Positions 25,090 through 36,250 of a stretch of DNA of 64,000 bases are shown here, in pieces. The notes beneath the pieces were generated by a model. That model did not search any database. It saw only the letters and a list, made by a program, of their open reading frames with translations, and was not told where the DNA came from. Source of the stretch: Rhea pennata (Eukaryota > Chordata > Aves > Rheiformes > Rheidae). Location: NCBI RefSeq assembly GCF_028389875.1, contig NC_084663.1:214544876-214608875 (forward strand), in the 5' to 3' direction. The translations under genes were made by a program, and so were the position numbers. The first letter of the stretch is position 1, and every line of letters begins with the position of its first letter.

Positions 25090-26625
25090 CATTTAGTCAA
25101 AACTAGAAACACAACCATTAGGAAGGAAAGCATGTGTTTTATTAGTAACCAAAATCACCTTTTTATTATATCCCAAGACAAATGCTACTAAAGACATTGT
25201 GCTAACTAGCTAATGCAACAAACCTGAATTCTCCTGAAAGCATCTTGGGCAACACAAGCTCTTAATTTCACAGATCCAGAGCATGTGTTGGAGTTCATTT
25301 AAAAATCAAAACATAAAGGCCAAAAAAGAGGGAAAAAAAAATCTCAACTAATGCACGAAATGGGTTGCTGCTTCTTTAACTGTACTTCCACTACAAAATA
25401 AATAAATGAACAAACAAACAAACTAAAGTTTCATGAGTTAATCAAAGACTATAAAACTACTTAGAAACACTGAAACAGGAGATCTATTACTTTTTATATG
25501 TCAGGGATAAAAATGAAGTAGTGTGATCCATTTCTGAATTTCACTGTGCCAAGATAGGCTTGAATCATTACACTGTGGCTATGTTTATACTGAACCTTAT
25601 TTTTTTTTGCTGAAAACTTGGACTTCCACACCCAGCAGGCAACATTTTTTTTAAAGTACATTCCAAGCTTCCCTCAAACAGTTCCAGTCAAAACATAACC
25701 AGGATTTAATTCCGTCAAGAATGCAAGCATCTCATTTAATGACTGCCTAATTATAGGTAACGTGCCCAGACCACATATTCTGTGGCATCTTTGTATGGAA
25801 TATTTTTCAGAAGTACCACCAACAACTTTTGAGAAACGTTGTGATTCTTCCGCAGATTTAGTGTTATAACAAAGAATGACACTGTGTATCCTCAACTAAT
25901 TGAAACAGAGCTTGAAAATAAACTCTCAATACTCACTAACAGTGAGAAAGACCATCCCATGAGAGAAGAAATACCATCAATGCCCAAGAAAACTGAAGGT
26001 TTTACTTCTAAAGAAATATTAAGCCTCTAGATATAATAGTTGCACAAGGAGAACCTTTCAAGTGTGTGCCAAACCTAAACTAATACAATTCACTTCATAC
26101 AGTTTTTGTGAATTTTTCTATTATGTTTGTTGTTTTTCGCTTTGCAAGGTTGCAAAACTCAGAAGCTGTAGGCACAGAGAAACAAATACTTTGCTCCTAC
26201 TTAAATAAAGCTACAAACACTGGAGGCAAGCATCAAGTCTGCTGACTGCAGAGAACAACCTTGGAGCGAAAAAGAAAAGGTGACAGCAAAGGGCGAATTT
26301 CTAAGGAGCAGTATAAAGGAAAAAAAAAGATGGCCTGCTTATGGAAACCTCCCAGCTACTGCAAAGAAGAAGTTCTGAAGAGGAATTAAAAAACGTGTTA
26401 TCAGATACCCACCAGGCAGAGGCTAACCCACAGGAGAAGAGCCTAACACAGGGTTCAAGAATAACCGAGCAGGAACTGTATTCCCTGCAACTGGAGACTG
26501 GAAAAAACAGGAAAAGAGAAAAACTTTTCACTACTACTTTGCCGCAGGTCAGGAAGAGTAACGTGCTCCTGTAACTTCTTAGAATCTCTTACAGGATTTT
26601 GTATTTTTTAATTTACAAAATCCCG
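25086..26625 (-). other. FCHSD2: FCHSD2 intron 2, no gene seen
   Basis: AT-rich intronic sequence with an AAAT/AAAC-type simple stretch near 25396-25424. Nothing else recognised. Confidence 0.5.
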
Positions 26626-26730
26626 TGTATATATATATATATATATGTATATACACACACACACATATACATGCACACAGATATTTATATATATATAAAT
26701 AAAAGAGTGTGTTTTATACACACACACATT
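26626..26730. repeat. TA/CA compound microsatellite
   Basis: (TA)n from about 26630 runs into (CA)n near 26654-26664, followed by further TATATA and ACACACAC stretches to about 26730. The overlapping short open frame only reflects the dinucleotide repeat. Confidence 0.92.
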
Positions 26731-29700
26731 TTACAGCTTCCCCCTAACAGTCACTTACCCTTTCACAGGACTATCCATACTATAACAAAGCTTTTCCTTA
26801 ACAGTATCTGAAAAGATCTATGTTGTAGTTGCTGTATTAAGTTTGTTGTATTTAAAACTGGAGCTGCAGTTAGTTTCTACTTCAGTAGCTTGACTGGCAG
26901 CCAGTGTTGCCATGAACCTTATCACAAACCTACCGACATAACCAGTGAGAGTCTGCAGAAGCACAGTCGAGTTCCACCGGAGAGCACAAAGCATACTCGC
27001 AGCAAAAGGTTACATGCAACCTTATTAACCAGAGCATAATTCAAGACATAAAATGGCATGTTAAAACTAGCAGCAACTAGATATCTACAGATACATACTC
27101 ATTCTTTTTTTTTCCCCCTCTCTTCGTATCTGCACTGTTCAGTCATACATAGGCTTGTTACTACAGGAACAAGACACCAAGTTAGAGACGGCCAAAAATT
27201 GTTCAGTCCTTGTACTGGACGCATAGCCAAAAATCCCCAGTAAGTTACCCCTTTCCTCACTCGTGCACCCATCTAGCCTGCTAGGTCTTCATGGAGCAAA
27301 AGCAAGCAACGGTCCAGTTGACAGGGCAACAGGTACAGTATCCCATATCAAAAAAGGCTCAGACTGATAAGGAAGATCCATAAGGAAAACTCCTCACTTA
27401 GCAAGTAAATACAAAAGCTTAAGCAACCAAGCACACCTAAGCTTTATGCTAAATGTTAAACACCAAAGCATCCTGGAAAAAGCGGTGATACTCAAAAATG
27501 AACTAAAATTTAGGAGTTGGATAAAGGAAGGAATAGGGAAGAGATGTGAAGTATCAGGGAAGAAAGAAAATTAAAAAAAAATAAATTGTAAGTACAGAAC
27601 ATCTTCAGAGAACAGACCTTTGGAGGAGAAAATGGATATACAGAACATATTACACACAAAGGTAAGACAGCAGATGGAAAAAGGTGAACGACAAAGAAAA
27701 TACAGAGTGCAAGGAGAACGTGGTTTTATGAGAAAAAGGCAAATGATTTAAAGGCTATGTTACAGTGAGATACACTAGACTGAACAACGAGGAGAGGAAA
27801 GTATTTAAGTAAGAAGAGAAAGTAAGGAGGGAGAAATAAAAAGGACAGAAGAGTGTGACAAACAGAAGGAGGTATTTCTACACATATTTGCATGCACATC
27901 TGTGAAACACATGGAAATTATGATTTTGGCAATTCCTTTTACAGATTGAGCTTAGCCAAAAGTGATGAAAAAGTAAATTCAGGACCCTGCAAATGAAATG
28001 ACTTCATTACTACTCCATCTCAGCGAGAAATCATGCAGATTTTACATCTACTTTCAATATGCCGTACACTCAACTGACTCCAAATGGCAAAGCAACACGG
28101 GATCAACACATCCCGACAGCAGAAAATTAGTTAAGACTTAAATAAGGTGGCCTTTCACTATGCAATTCAAAGCTGCAGCTGCGCCTTCTGCAGGAGCATT
28201 TAGGCCAGGGTTACATGGCAACTTCCACCCCACACAGATTAAAACAGCCATGTAACGATAACCTCATTCTCTCTGGCAAAGTATAAAAGCAAAGAAATAA
28301 CAACAAACATTTTAGAAAACATTAACAAAAAAATGTAAGGGGTAAAAAATTCTGAGAGCCAGGCTTTGAGATAACATACCAGGTAACGCAACTATCACAA
28401 ACAATTTTATAAAGTCTACCGTGCATAAACACATTACAGAAATATTAAATCAAATTCAAATGTGGATATCACAAAAAGTTCTTCACAATTTTGCAGACAC
28501 ATGCACATACATAGAAGGAAAATATATCTATATCCTGGCAAATTAAAGGCAAATTCAGACTACAACGTGCGACTTATTTACAACCACTAATCAAATAAGG
28601 CCACGTTTAAAACCAAAATAAAATACAGGAAAAACTGCCAACACCTCTGATAAATTCAACCATTCATAACACAGTGGGCCACTGGGATTGCTGCCTGAAA
28701 GCAGCCAGGTATGGCTACAAGCATCCCAAAATTTCTAGTTGTGAAGAAATTTTGAAGGATTTCTGGCTCGCACCAACAAAGCTTAACTTTACCTTTCAGG
28801 AAAAAACAGCTCTTTCTCCATCACGGCTGCAGAGAGACAATCTTTTTATAGAAATGCCAGCATGGATCTACTACATGAAAGGACACGGTGGTTTTAGTAA
28901 ACTACAGAAGATAAACATATGCCATGCCTAAAACTTAGCCAATGGTCCTAGAAGCATCACAAATCACTTGTTCCACAAATTCCCCAGCCACCACGTATGA
29001 AGAAGTGTAATACAAAGACCCAAGCAGAGATTATAAACACAAAAAGGTATCTTTAAACCTATCGGCTGATACATTTCCAAACACGTTTTTTACTACTGTC
29101 AAGTCACCAAGACACTTCAACTTTACTTCTAACAACCTTTCACAGAAAAGGGAAAGACACAGTTCACACTACAACTGAGACTAGACTGCAGATTATATTA
29201 CAATTTTATGTTGTGTCAGAAGTTGCTCAACTCCCAAGAAAGTTTTCCACTCAACTGCTCTCATACAGTTTTGTCAAGCCCTAGGTAAGCATCTACCCAT
29301 TTCCACACTCAAAGCATGTTGCCTTTTCTTCCCTGCCTCCATGATCTGCAGCTACATCCTTGGCATGCCACACCCTGTATTATCACTCAAAAAGACGATG
29401 TATTTTAGATTTAATTAAACCTGGTGGTTTTGTGTACAGTCTACAAGGAGATTAAGATGCTACAGAGGGGGTGGAAAATAGGCAGTCACACCTGTATGCC
29501 TCAACGCCGAAGAACCCAGGAGAGTCCCTTTTGGAACAAACACTAGTTCAATCTTCATTGTCTCCAAATGACATAGTTTGAAGTTTTCAACTATAAACAT
29601 TTAAAAGAGTGTTCAGTTTTGCATAAAAATATCAAAGCTATTGAAATGGAAAGCATGTTTATGATCTGGTATGTTGCCAAAAATCATCTACTAATACACT

Positions 29701-31907
29701 ATACAATGAATGTGTTTTAATAGAATTCATAAGAGAAGTTTCTGATCTTTTCCTTGTATCCCTTCTTCATTACAGACATTTAAGGTTTTATTCTAAACTG
29801 AACTGAAAGGATATAAAGAATGTAATTAAGGATATTAAATCTAAACTAATATTGCATACATGGTTTAAATGTTTGCATTTATATGCTAATAAATACAATA
29901 ACTATTTGTAGCAATTTAATCTTTTAAAATACGAATTCTTAATCACTAACTTGTAAACCATGTATTCAGAGTTTCTCGCTACTGCTGCAGCAGTTAAATT
30001 TGTAGAACTTAGAGCAGCATAACACAGCACGAAGTTGTACTCTCGCACTGTTTGAAAGTTCAAACAGTGCTACAAAAGGAACTGAACTCTCTAGCCTCGG
30101 TAAACAAACAGCATTCAGTTAAAATTTAATACTTCTGCATAATGGCAGAGTGCTTTCTTTCAAAATAATTCCTTCTGCAAAAGATCCCGTGCATGGTTCC
30201 AATGAACCCTGCTTTCTGGAGCGTTCTGGAAACACAGTGTGCTGCATAGCCTCAACGTAGCGATAAACACATGAGTAGTGGGATGGGGTTGACACAAAAC
30301 TTCTTACACGAGCGTCATAAAGCGGCTGATGCAGTGTCAGGACTACACAGTCCTCAAAACCGAAGTCTTCCTTGCCAGCTAAATGCAAATAAGACGGCCT
30401 CTGCTTTACAAGCCAAGATAATTTTCTGCAGCAAATATTTTTAAGCACAAATTCTCTTGTTGCCTCCTATTCTGTAATCTGGTATTTGAACAAATCATTG
30501 ACGATGGAGCTGTCATATTCTATCACATCATTCCATGTTTGAAGAATATTTAATCTGTAAATCCACACAGTGATTCTGCAAACCCAGAATGCTTGTAACA
30601 AGAATGCTGAACGGGCTATGTATGTTTAGTGACCACGTTAGTGAGTTAAGTACACTAACTCAGTTTCTTAATCCATAGCATTAACATTTAGATATTAAAT
30701 GAACTTTAGAAATTAAATTATGTTGAAGTATTTTAAGCGGTGTTTTCACATTTTCCTGTTTTCTTACCAAAAGCTATAATAATGCATACGACATCTTTCA
30801 GCAGAAATCCAGACTTAAGTCATTATGAGCCCCAGAAAAATAGGAAATGCTAATAAAACCTGGACTAGAGCAGCAGTACCTGGTCTAGATGTCCTAAAAG
30901 TAAGTTTCTCTCTGGGGGAAAAATTCCTCAGATCAATCTATTACTTACCACTCAGAATTTGCTAGTTAAACACTGCACAGCCACTAATTTTAATCTAAGG
31001 TAATAAATGCTGTGGTCTTTCCCATAAAGTGTTTCAATATCCACAAAAGAAAAAGGGGTGAGAGAAGACTTGAGTCTTGACACACTGATTTATTAAGAGA
31101 GGACATCAAGAGTGAGACAAACACTGTCATCTGTCAAAGGTGCCAAATTTGCATTTTATATACAAATACAAAGCAAAAAAATCTCATTTAACTCATTAAC
31201 AGGTGGAATATATGCTGCCAAAAAGAGAAAGACAGCAGAGGATTCACTGATGAATGCTTTACAGAAGAACCATTCTAAAAACTGACCCTCTCAAAACGGA
31301 ATGACTAATTCTCCATGTAATTCCATGTACCCCCCTCATCTCCATGAGTATTTTGTGAAAAGCAAACTTTCATGTTGAAGAGAAGCAACAACATTGGCTA
31401 AAATGAATAATAAAAAACTGCAATTTGTGTCATGTAGATTCTCCCTACTGATTTTAGCCTGTAAAGAGTTTTAGATTAAAAATGCAAGTATCTTCTTATA
31501 AGTTTCTGGTTTAAAAAAAAAATCACTCAAAAGCACTACTCAAAGCCATCTGTAACAAGACGTAAATCGGTAGTGGTTTTAAAATATTTTCAATAATTTC
31601 AGCAGCCTCTTATAACTGGCAAACCTAATAAACTATTACATAGAGAAATACTGCTGAAAAGACCAATACTTTTCGTATGTTGTTTGTGACTGCTTTTTGA
31701 AACATTTCCCCCATTGAAGAGAAGAAAAAATGGTTTGCATTGTGTTAGCTCCAGTTATAATTTCCAGCTGTGTCAAAACTTTAACAGCCTAAAAGCAGGA
31801 AATCCAAAGAGGAAATTCCATCGTCAGTTCCTGAAGTTTTGTAACTCAAATGTTCTTCCAAAGCTAGATCTTAAAGGAATTTTTGGTGGCATTTTCTGTA
31901 ACCTTAC
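26731..31907 (-). other. FCHSD2: FCHSD2 intron 2, proximal part
   Basis: AT-rich intronic sequence ending at the exon 2 donor (GTAAG on the minus strand, complement of 31903-31907). A 26-base near-perfect palindrome lies at 30045-30070. No exon, RNA gene or clear repeat family was recognised. Confidence 0.6.
30045..30070. repeat. Short inverted repeat, 12-base arms
   Basis: GCACTGTTTGAA at 30045-30056, spacer AG, then its exact reverse complement TTCAAACAGTGC at 30059-30070. It lies in FCHSD2 intron 2; no function is known. Confidence 0.9.
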
Positions 31908-32005
31908 CTGATATCTTCAAGTAGCTCACATTCTGCCTGATGTTTGGCCTGAAGCTTTGTCATCTGCTCAACCTGGCTGTTTTTTAGCTCTTGTGTAACT
32001 TTCAC
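31908..32005 (-). CDS. FCHSD2: FCHSD2 exon 2 (start of F-BAR domain)
   Basis: This 98-base exon reads on the minus strand VKVTQELKNSQVEQMTKLQA and continues through KHQAECELLEDI, closely matching residues about 8-39 of vertebrate FCHSD2. This is the N-terminal helix of the F-BAR domain, which binds and bends membranes. It is preceded by a pyrimidine-rich acceptor ending GGTAG (minus strand, 32010-32006; the T run is the complement of the A run at 32011-32026) and followed by the donor GTAAG (31907-31903). It starts in phase 0 after exon 1 and ends two bases into a codon. FCHSD2 (Nervous wreck homologue) is an adaptor with two SH3 domains that promotes N-WASP/Arp2/3 actin assembly at clathrin-coated pits. 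The remaining exons lie beyond the left edge or were not recognised. Confidence 0.96.
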
Positions 32006-33249
32006 CTACCAAAAAAAAAAAAAAAATCATATGTATTTTCTGTAGAGGTTAGGTCAAATTTCAACAACAGCAAAAAAAATCCATAATTTCTCATCAATTC
32101 TGAATTTGCACATTTCAGTGAAAAATTAGAACACAGAATTAATAATGCAATTTAATCCCATTATTTCAACAAGTGCTCTAACTCCAGCAAGCCTTTATTT
32201 CATGTGTCAAAAATCTCAAACTTACACCCTACCATTAACAAGAATGTGGGGGTGGGGGAAGGGGGTCAAAAATCCAGGAGGATAATCTTGGCGGGGGGGA
32301 AGCAAGCTTGAAAAAAGAAAGTGGGTAACAGGAAAAAAATTGGTGGTGTGTACATTTATCACTTCAGCGCAAGTTACAGAATTTTTAAATGTGTCTTGAT
32401 TAAACTGTCCCACTATTACTATAACTAAAGACAGCTTACACAAAGTTATTTCTTAACTGTGCATCAGAGCAAAAGCTCTTCTACGTAAGATACTTCCTAA
32501 GGTTGGCTTTATGTTCTTAGCATTATGTAATTTTCCTTTGAATTTCATGATCCTGAAGATTTCAACAATCTGGGAATCCGTTTGCTAACTTGTAATAGGG
32601 CAAAAGACCAAGACTTGACTCAGGCAACACAACCTGGATTTCTTTTTTCTTTTTCTAAAAACAAGCGGTCTTGGCATTTAAGCCCTCTAGTGATCACAAG
32701 GAGTCCAAGTATCGGCCTAAAGAAAACGATCACTAGCATATCAAAAGATGTTATGCATTCATGAAAACAGAAATGCAGAATGGTTACTGTAATGGGGGAA
32801 AAGAAAAATGAAGAGAGGAGGTAGACAGAAATCTCCCTCTTCTTACTAGCCAGGCAAAAAATAATCTTCCAGATCACATCAGCTAGGAAAAGCCTCCTCA
32901 ATTTTAAGGTTGAAGGGAAGGAAAAAAAGGGGAGGAAAAAACCCTACATACAATAAGGGCCCTTTAATCACAGCATTTAAGTCACGTTTTTCACATTAGC
33001 ACCGACGAGATACTGAAAGTCACATGAACATCCCTGAATTTGATTAAGCAAAAAATAATCTATTTCTAACATTAACTTTCAACATTTTTATCTATATAGG
33101 AAAGAAAAAATCTATTTTAAATAAACAAACCCACACAAGATGCCCTGTGTAGTGGAAATAACCTCAAAACGAAATAACATAGGCAGAGAACGACACCCTG
33201 GTAACATAAATAAGCCGCCAAATGCAAACTAAAATAGAAGACTCGTTTA
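32006..33249 (-). other. FCHSD2: FCHSD2 intron 1, AT-rich part
   Basis: Intron between exons 1 and 2, beginning at the exon 2 acceptor. It is AT-rich, with G- and A-rich short runs near 32250-32330. No gene seen. Confidence 0.8.
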
Positions 33250-34540
33250 ACAAAAGCAGAGTCCACTCGCAAAAGGAGACGTCGGGAGGGAGGAAGGAGC
33301 CAAGGAGAGGTCTTCGCTGCAGCAGGCTGCCTGGGGTCGCTGGGGAGAGGCTCCTGTCCGTGCTCCCTCTCCCGCCTTCCCCGGGCGCGACCCGCCGCTC
33401 GCCCCCGAGCCGCTCGCGGTCGCTGTTCCAGCGCTCTCCGCGCTGCGGGCTCCCGCCATTCCCTCTCCCCACGCTACCAACCTCAACGCAGCGGACGAAG
33501 CCCGAAGCGCTCGCACCCGAACGACGCCAATCCGACCGCAGACGACGACGACGGCGGCAGCGCGGCCCCCCTCGGCCAGCGAGCACCCTCTCGGGGAGCG
33601 CAGCGCGCCCGGGTCGCGCAGCCCGCGCGCTCCCTCCCGCCAGCCTCGACCACGAGCCGCCTCCACGGCCCGCGCGACACCCCGCTTCACCACCTCGAGC
33701 CCCCCAACCCCGGCCTCCCCAGGCGCCGACCGCCGCACGCAGCTCGCAAAATAACTAATCAATAAAGCCCCACGCATCAGTACTCGCGCGTAGCTCCACA
33801 CCCGCCGCTACGGCTCAAGCCTTCCACGAAGAACCCGCCGGCGCAGACGAGCCGTGCCGGGAAAAACCTTCTTCCGAATCCGCTTTGCTGTTGCATCTCC
33901 CAGCGGCTGTAACGCCGAGCACCCCGCATTCCCGCGGACCCCGAAAAGCCTCCCCGCCTCACGCCGGGCTGCTGCCGTCTCACCCGCGTGTCCCATGGCC
34001 TCGGCCGCCCCCCGCTCGTGCTCCCGACACCCCCCCCAGGGCCAGCCCACGTCCTTACAGCGGCTCCGGACGCGACCTTCCACTCCAGCACCGCGACTCC
34101 CTCCCACCCACCGCGGCAGCCCGAAGCCACCGGGCCAGCAGCGCCCCGCAGCCAACGCCGGCTGCCCCGGCGCCCCCGGAGCGGCCAAGGCCTCCGCAGC
34201 CCCCCGCCACCGCCGCTGCCCCCCGCAGCCCCCTGCCGCCCCCCACCTCTTCCACCTTCCCTCCCCCCCCCCCACCAGCTCATCCAAACCCAGACTCGGC
34301 TCCCCGCGGCCGCTGCCTCCCTCCCTCGCCCCCCTCAACGCCCCCCGCCAGCCCCCTCGCCCCTGCCCAGGCTTCCCCAAATACAGCCTCACCCCCTTCC
34401 CCACACACCCCATCCCACGCCCTGCCCCCCCCCTCCACACACACACACCAGCCTCCCTCTCCCCATGCCCTGCCCCAGGCCCCCTCAGCCTCCTCCACCC
34501 CATTTCCTGCCCCAGTCTCCCCTAGGTCTCCCCCCACCAT
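33250..34540 (-). promoter_or_regulatory. FCHSD2: CpG-rich part of FCHSD2 intron 1
   Basis: CpG density rises sharply near 33250 and stays high to about 34250, with an extremely C-rich plus strand from about 34000. It lies inside intron 1 and is probably the downstream shore of the FCHSD2 promoter island, possibly holding an alternative start site. Long open frames on both strands come from the biased composition; none resembles a known protein. CCAAT, TATA or splice signals that would fix a second promoter were not established. Confidence 0.55.
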
Positions 34541-34689
34541 GATCATACCTTGCTCCAGCCCCGCCCCTGGCTCTCCTTGCCCCACACCTTGCCCCAGCAC
34601 CCCCCCACACAGGCTCCCTCCCCCCACCCGTTCCCTCTCCCCACACCTTGCCCCAGCTCCCCCACACAGGTTCTCACTCCCCATACCCT

Positions 34690-35160
34690 GCCCCAGCACC
34701 CCCCACACGCTCCCTCTCCCCACACCTTGCCCTACACCCTGCCCCAGCACCCCACACACACTCCCTCTCCCCACACCTTGCCCTATACCCTGCCCCAGCA
34801 CCCCCTACACGCTCCCTCTCCCCACACCTTGCCCTACACCCTGCCCCAGCACCCCCCACACGTTCCCTCTCCCCACACCTTGCCCTACACCCTGCCCCAG
34901 CACCCCCCACACATTCCCTCTCCCCACACCTTGCCCTACACCCTGCCCCAGCACCCCCCACACGTTCCCTCTCCCCACACCTTGCCCTACACCCTGCCCC
35001 AGCACCCCCCACACGTTCCCTCTCCCCACACCTTGCCCTACACCCTGCCCCAGCACCCCCCACACCTTCCCTCTCCCCACACCTTGCCCTATACCCTGCC
35101 CCAGCACCCCCCACACGCTCCCTCTCCCCACACCTTGCCCTGCATCCTGCCCCAGACACC
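34690..35160. repeat. 51-bp minisatellite, about nine copies, in FCHSD2 intron 1
   Basis: The anchor TCCCTCTCCCCACACC recurs at 34711, 34762, 34813, 34864, 34915, 34966, 35017, 35068 and 35119, an exact 51-base spacing. Copies are highly similar, differing mainly at one to three bases (ACACGTTCC, ACACGCTCC, ACACATTCC, ACACCTTCC). The minus strand, which is the sense strand of FCHSD2, is G-rich with several GGGG runs per unit. Because 51 is divisible by three and the unit lacks stops, several frames stay open, which is not evidence of coding. Confidence 0.95.
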
Positions 35161-35690
35161 CCCCCCCAAGCTCCACACCCTGCCCCAGCCACCCCAGTCC
35201 TATATGCTGCCCTAAACCCCCCCCAACGTATACCCTGCCCCAGAACCCCCCAGGCCCACACTCTGCTGAGCCCCCCAGCCCCACACCCTGATTGTGCCCC
35301 CCCAAGCCCCACACCCTGCCCCAGCCCTACACCCTGACTGAGCACCCCCCCGGCCCCACACTCTGCTCCGGCCCCACATCTTGCCCCAGCCCTACACCCT
35401 ACCCAGGCCACCCCCCCCCAGCCCCACACCCTGCCCCAGCCCCACACCCTGCCCGAGCCGCCCCCCCAGCCCCACACCCTGCCCCAGCCCCACACCGTAT
35501 CCGAGCCGCCCCCCCCAGCCCCACACCCTGCTCCAGCCCCACACCGTATCCGAGCCGCCCCCCCAGCCCCACACCCTGCTCCAGCCCCACACCCTGCCCG
35601 AGCCGCCCCCCCAGCCCCACACCGTATCCGAGCCGCCCCCCCAGCCCCACACCGTGCCCCAGCCCCCCCCCCCCCCCGCAGCCCCTGCCC
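35161..35690. repeat. Degenerate C-rich tandem repeats (CCCCACACCCTGCCCCAG type)
   Basis: Continuation of the array with shorter, irregular units built from CCCCACACCCTGC(C/T)CCAGC and CCGTATCCGAGCCGCCCCCCC. It runs up to a C13-type run just before FCHSD2 exon 1. It is strongly G-rich on the FCHSD2 sense strand and probably evolved by slippage with the neighbouring 51-bp array. Confidence 0.85.
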
Positions 35691-35703
35691 GGTGGGGCCT
35701 CAC

Positions 35704-35724
35704 CTTCCTCGGCGGCGGCTGCAT
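35704..35724 (-). CDS. FCHSD2: FCHSD2 coding exon 1 (start codon)
   Basis: On the minus strand the ATG at 35724-35722 opens MQPPPRK, identical to the known FCHSD2 N-terminus. It is followed at once by a consensus donor (AAG/GTGAGG, with GT at 35703-35702). Joining to exon 2 gives MQPPPRKVKVTQELKN in frame. The start context AGCACCATGC has A at -3. There is no in-frame upstream ATG nearby: the frame upstream contains GTG at 35745-35743. An out-of-frame ATG at 35747 begins a short overlapping upstream frame. The transcript's 5' UTR must extend to higher coordinates into the CpG island. Confidence 0.96.
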
Positions 35725-36250
35725 GGTGCTGCGCTCGGTCTCCACATCAATGCCGGCGGCAGGCGGCGGCGGCGGCGGCGGGGCAGCCCGTGCGGCTGCC
35801 GGCTCGGCGGGGCGCGCAGGCCGCCTTCCTCACACGCACCGAGCGCGGCCCGCGGAGGCGGGGACGGGCGGCGCGGGGCGGGGGGTGAGGGGGGAGCGAC
35901 TCCGGGGGGGGGGGGGGGGGGAAGGAAAGAGAAAAAAGAGGTTAAAAAAAAAAAAAATACGGGAGGCGAAAAGCGGCTCGGGAGCGCCCCGCTGAGGGGG
36001 AGCGGCGGCGGCGCGGCCCCGCGCGCCCGCCGACACCGTCCTCCGCGCCGCCTAGAGGGGCGAACCATAGAGCTGCGGGCGGCGACAGACGGGACGAGGG
36101 GGCTGGCCACGCCCCCGCCGCCTCTGCGCCCGCTGCGCCCGCTGCGCCCGCTGGGGGGCGCCGTGGGGAGGGCGGCGGCGGCGGCGCGCGCCGGGCCGGG
36201 CGCGGGGGCGCGCGCCGATGGGGGGCGCGGGGACGGCTGCGGAGCGGCGG
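35725..36250 (-). promoter_or_regulatory. FCHSD2: FCHSD2 5' UTR and CpG-island promoter
   Basis: Extremely CpG-rich sequence directly upstream of the FCHSD2 ATG. It holds a GGC triplet run (35763-35781), GC boxes such as GAGGCGGGG (35855-35863) and GGGGCGGGG (35875-35883), an 18-base G run (35904-35921), an A-rich tract (about 35943-35957) and tandem CGCCCGCTG units (about 36127-36152). No TATA box was seen, as expected for a housekeeping CpG-island promoter. The exact transcription start is not visible from sequence. Confidence 0.75.

Noticed and set aside
33885..35291. 468-codon Pro-rich frame
   Set aside because: C-rich composition plus the 51-bp array; lies antisense in FCHSD2 intron 1.
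35725..35745. Seven extra N-terminal residues on FCHSD2
   Set aside because: The upstream in-frame codon at 35745 is GTG, not ATG, and the known protein starts at MQPPPRK.
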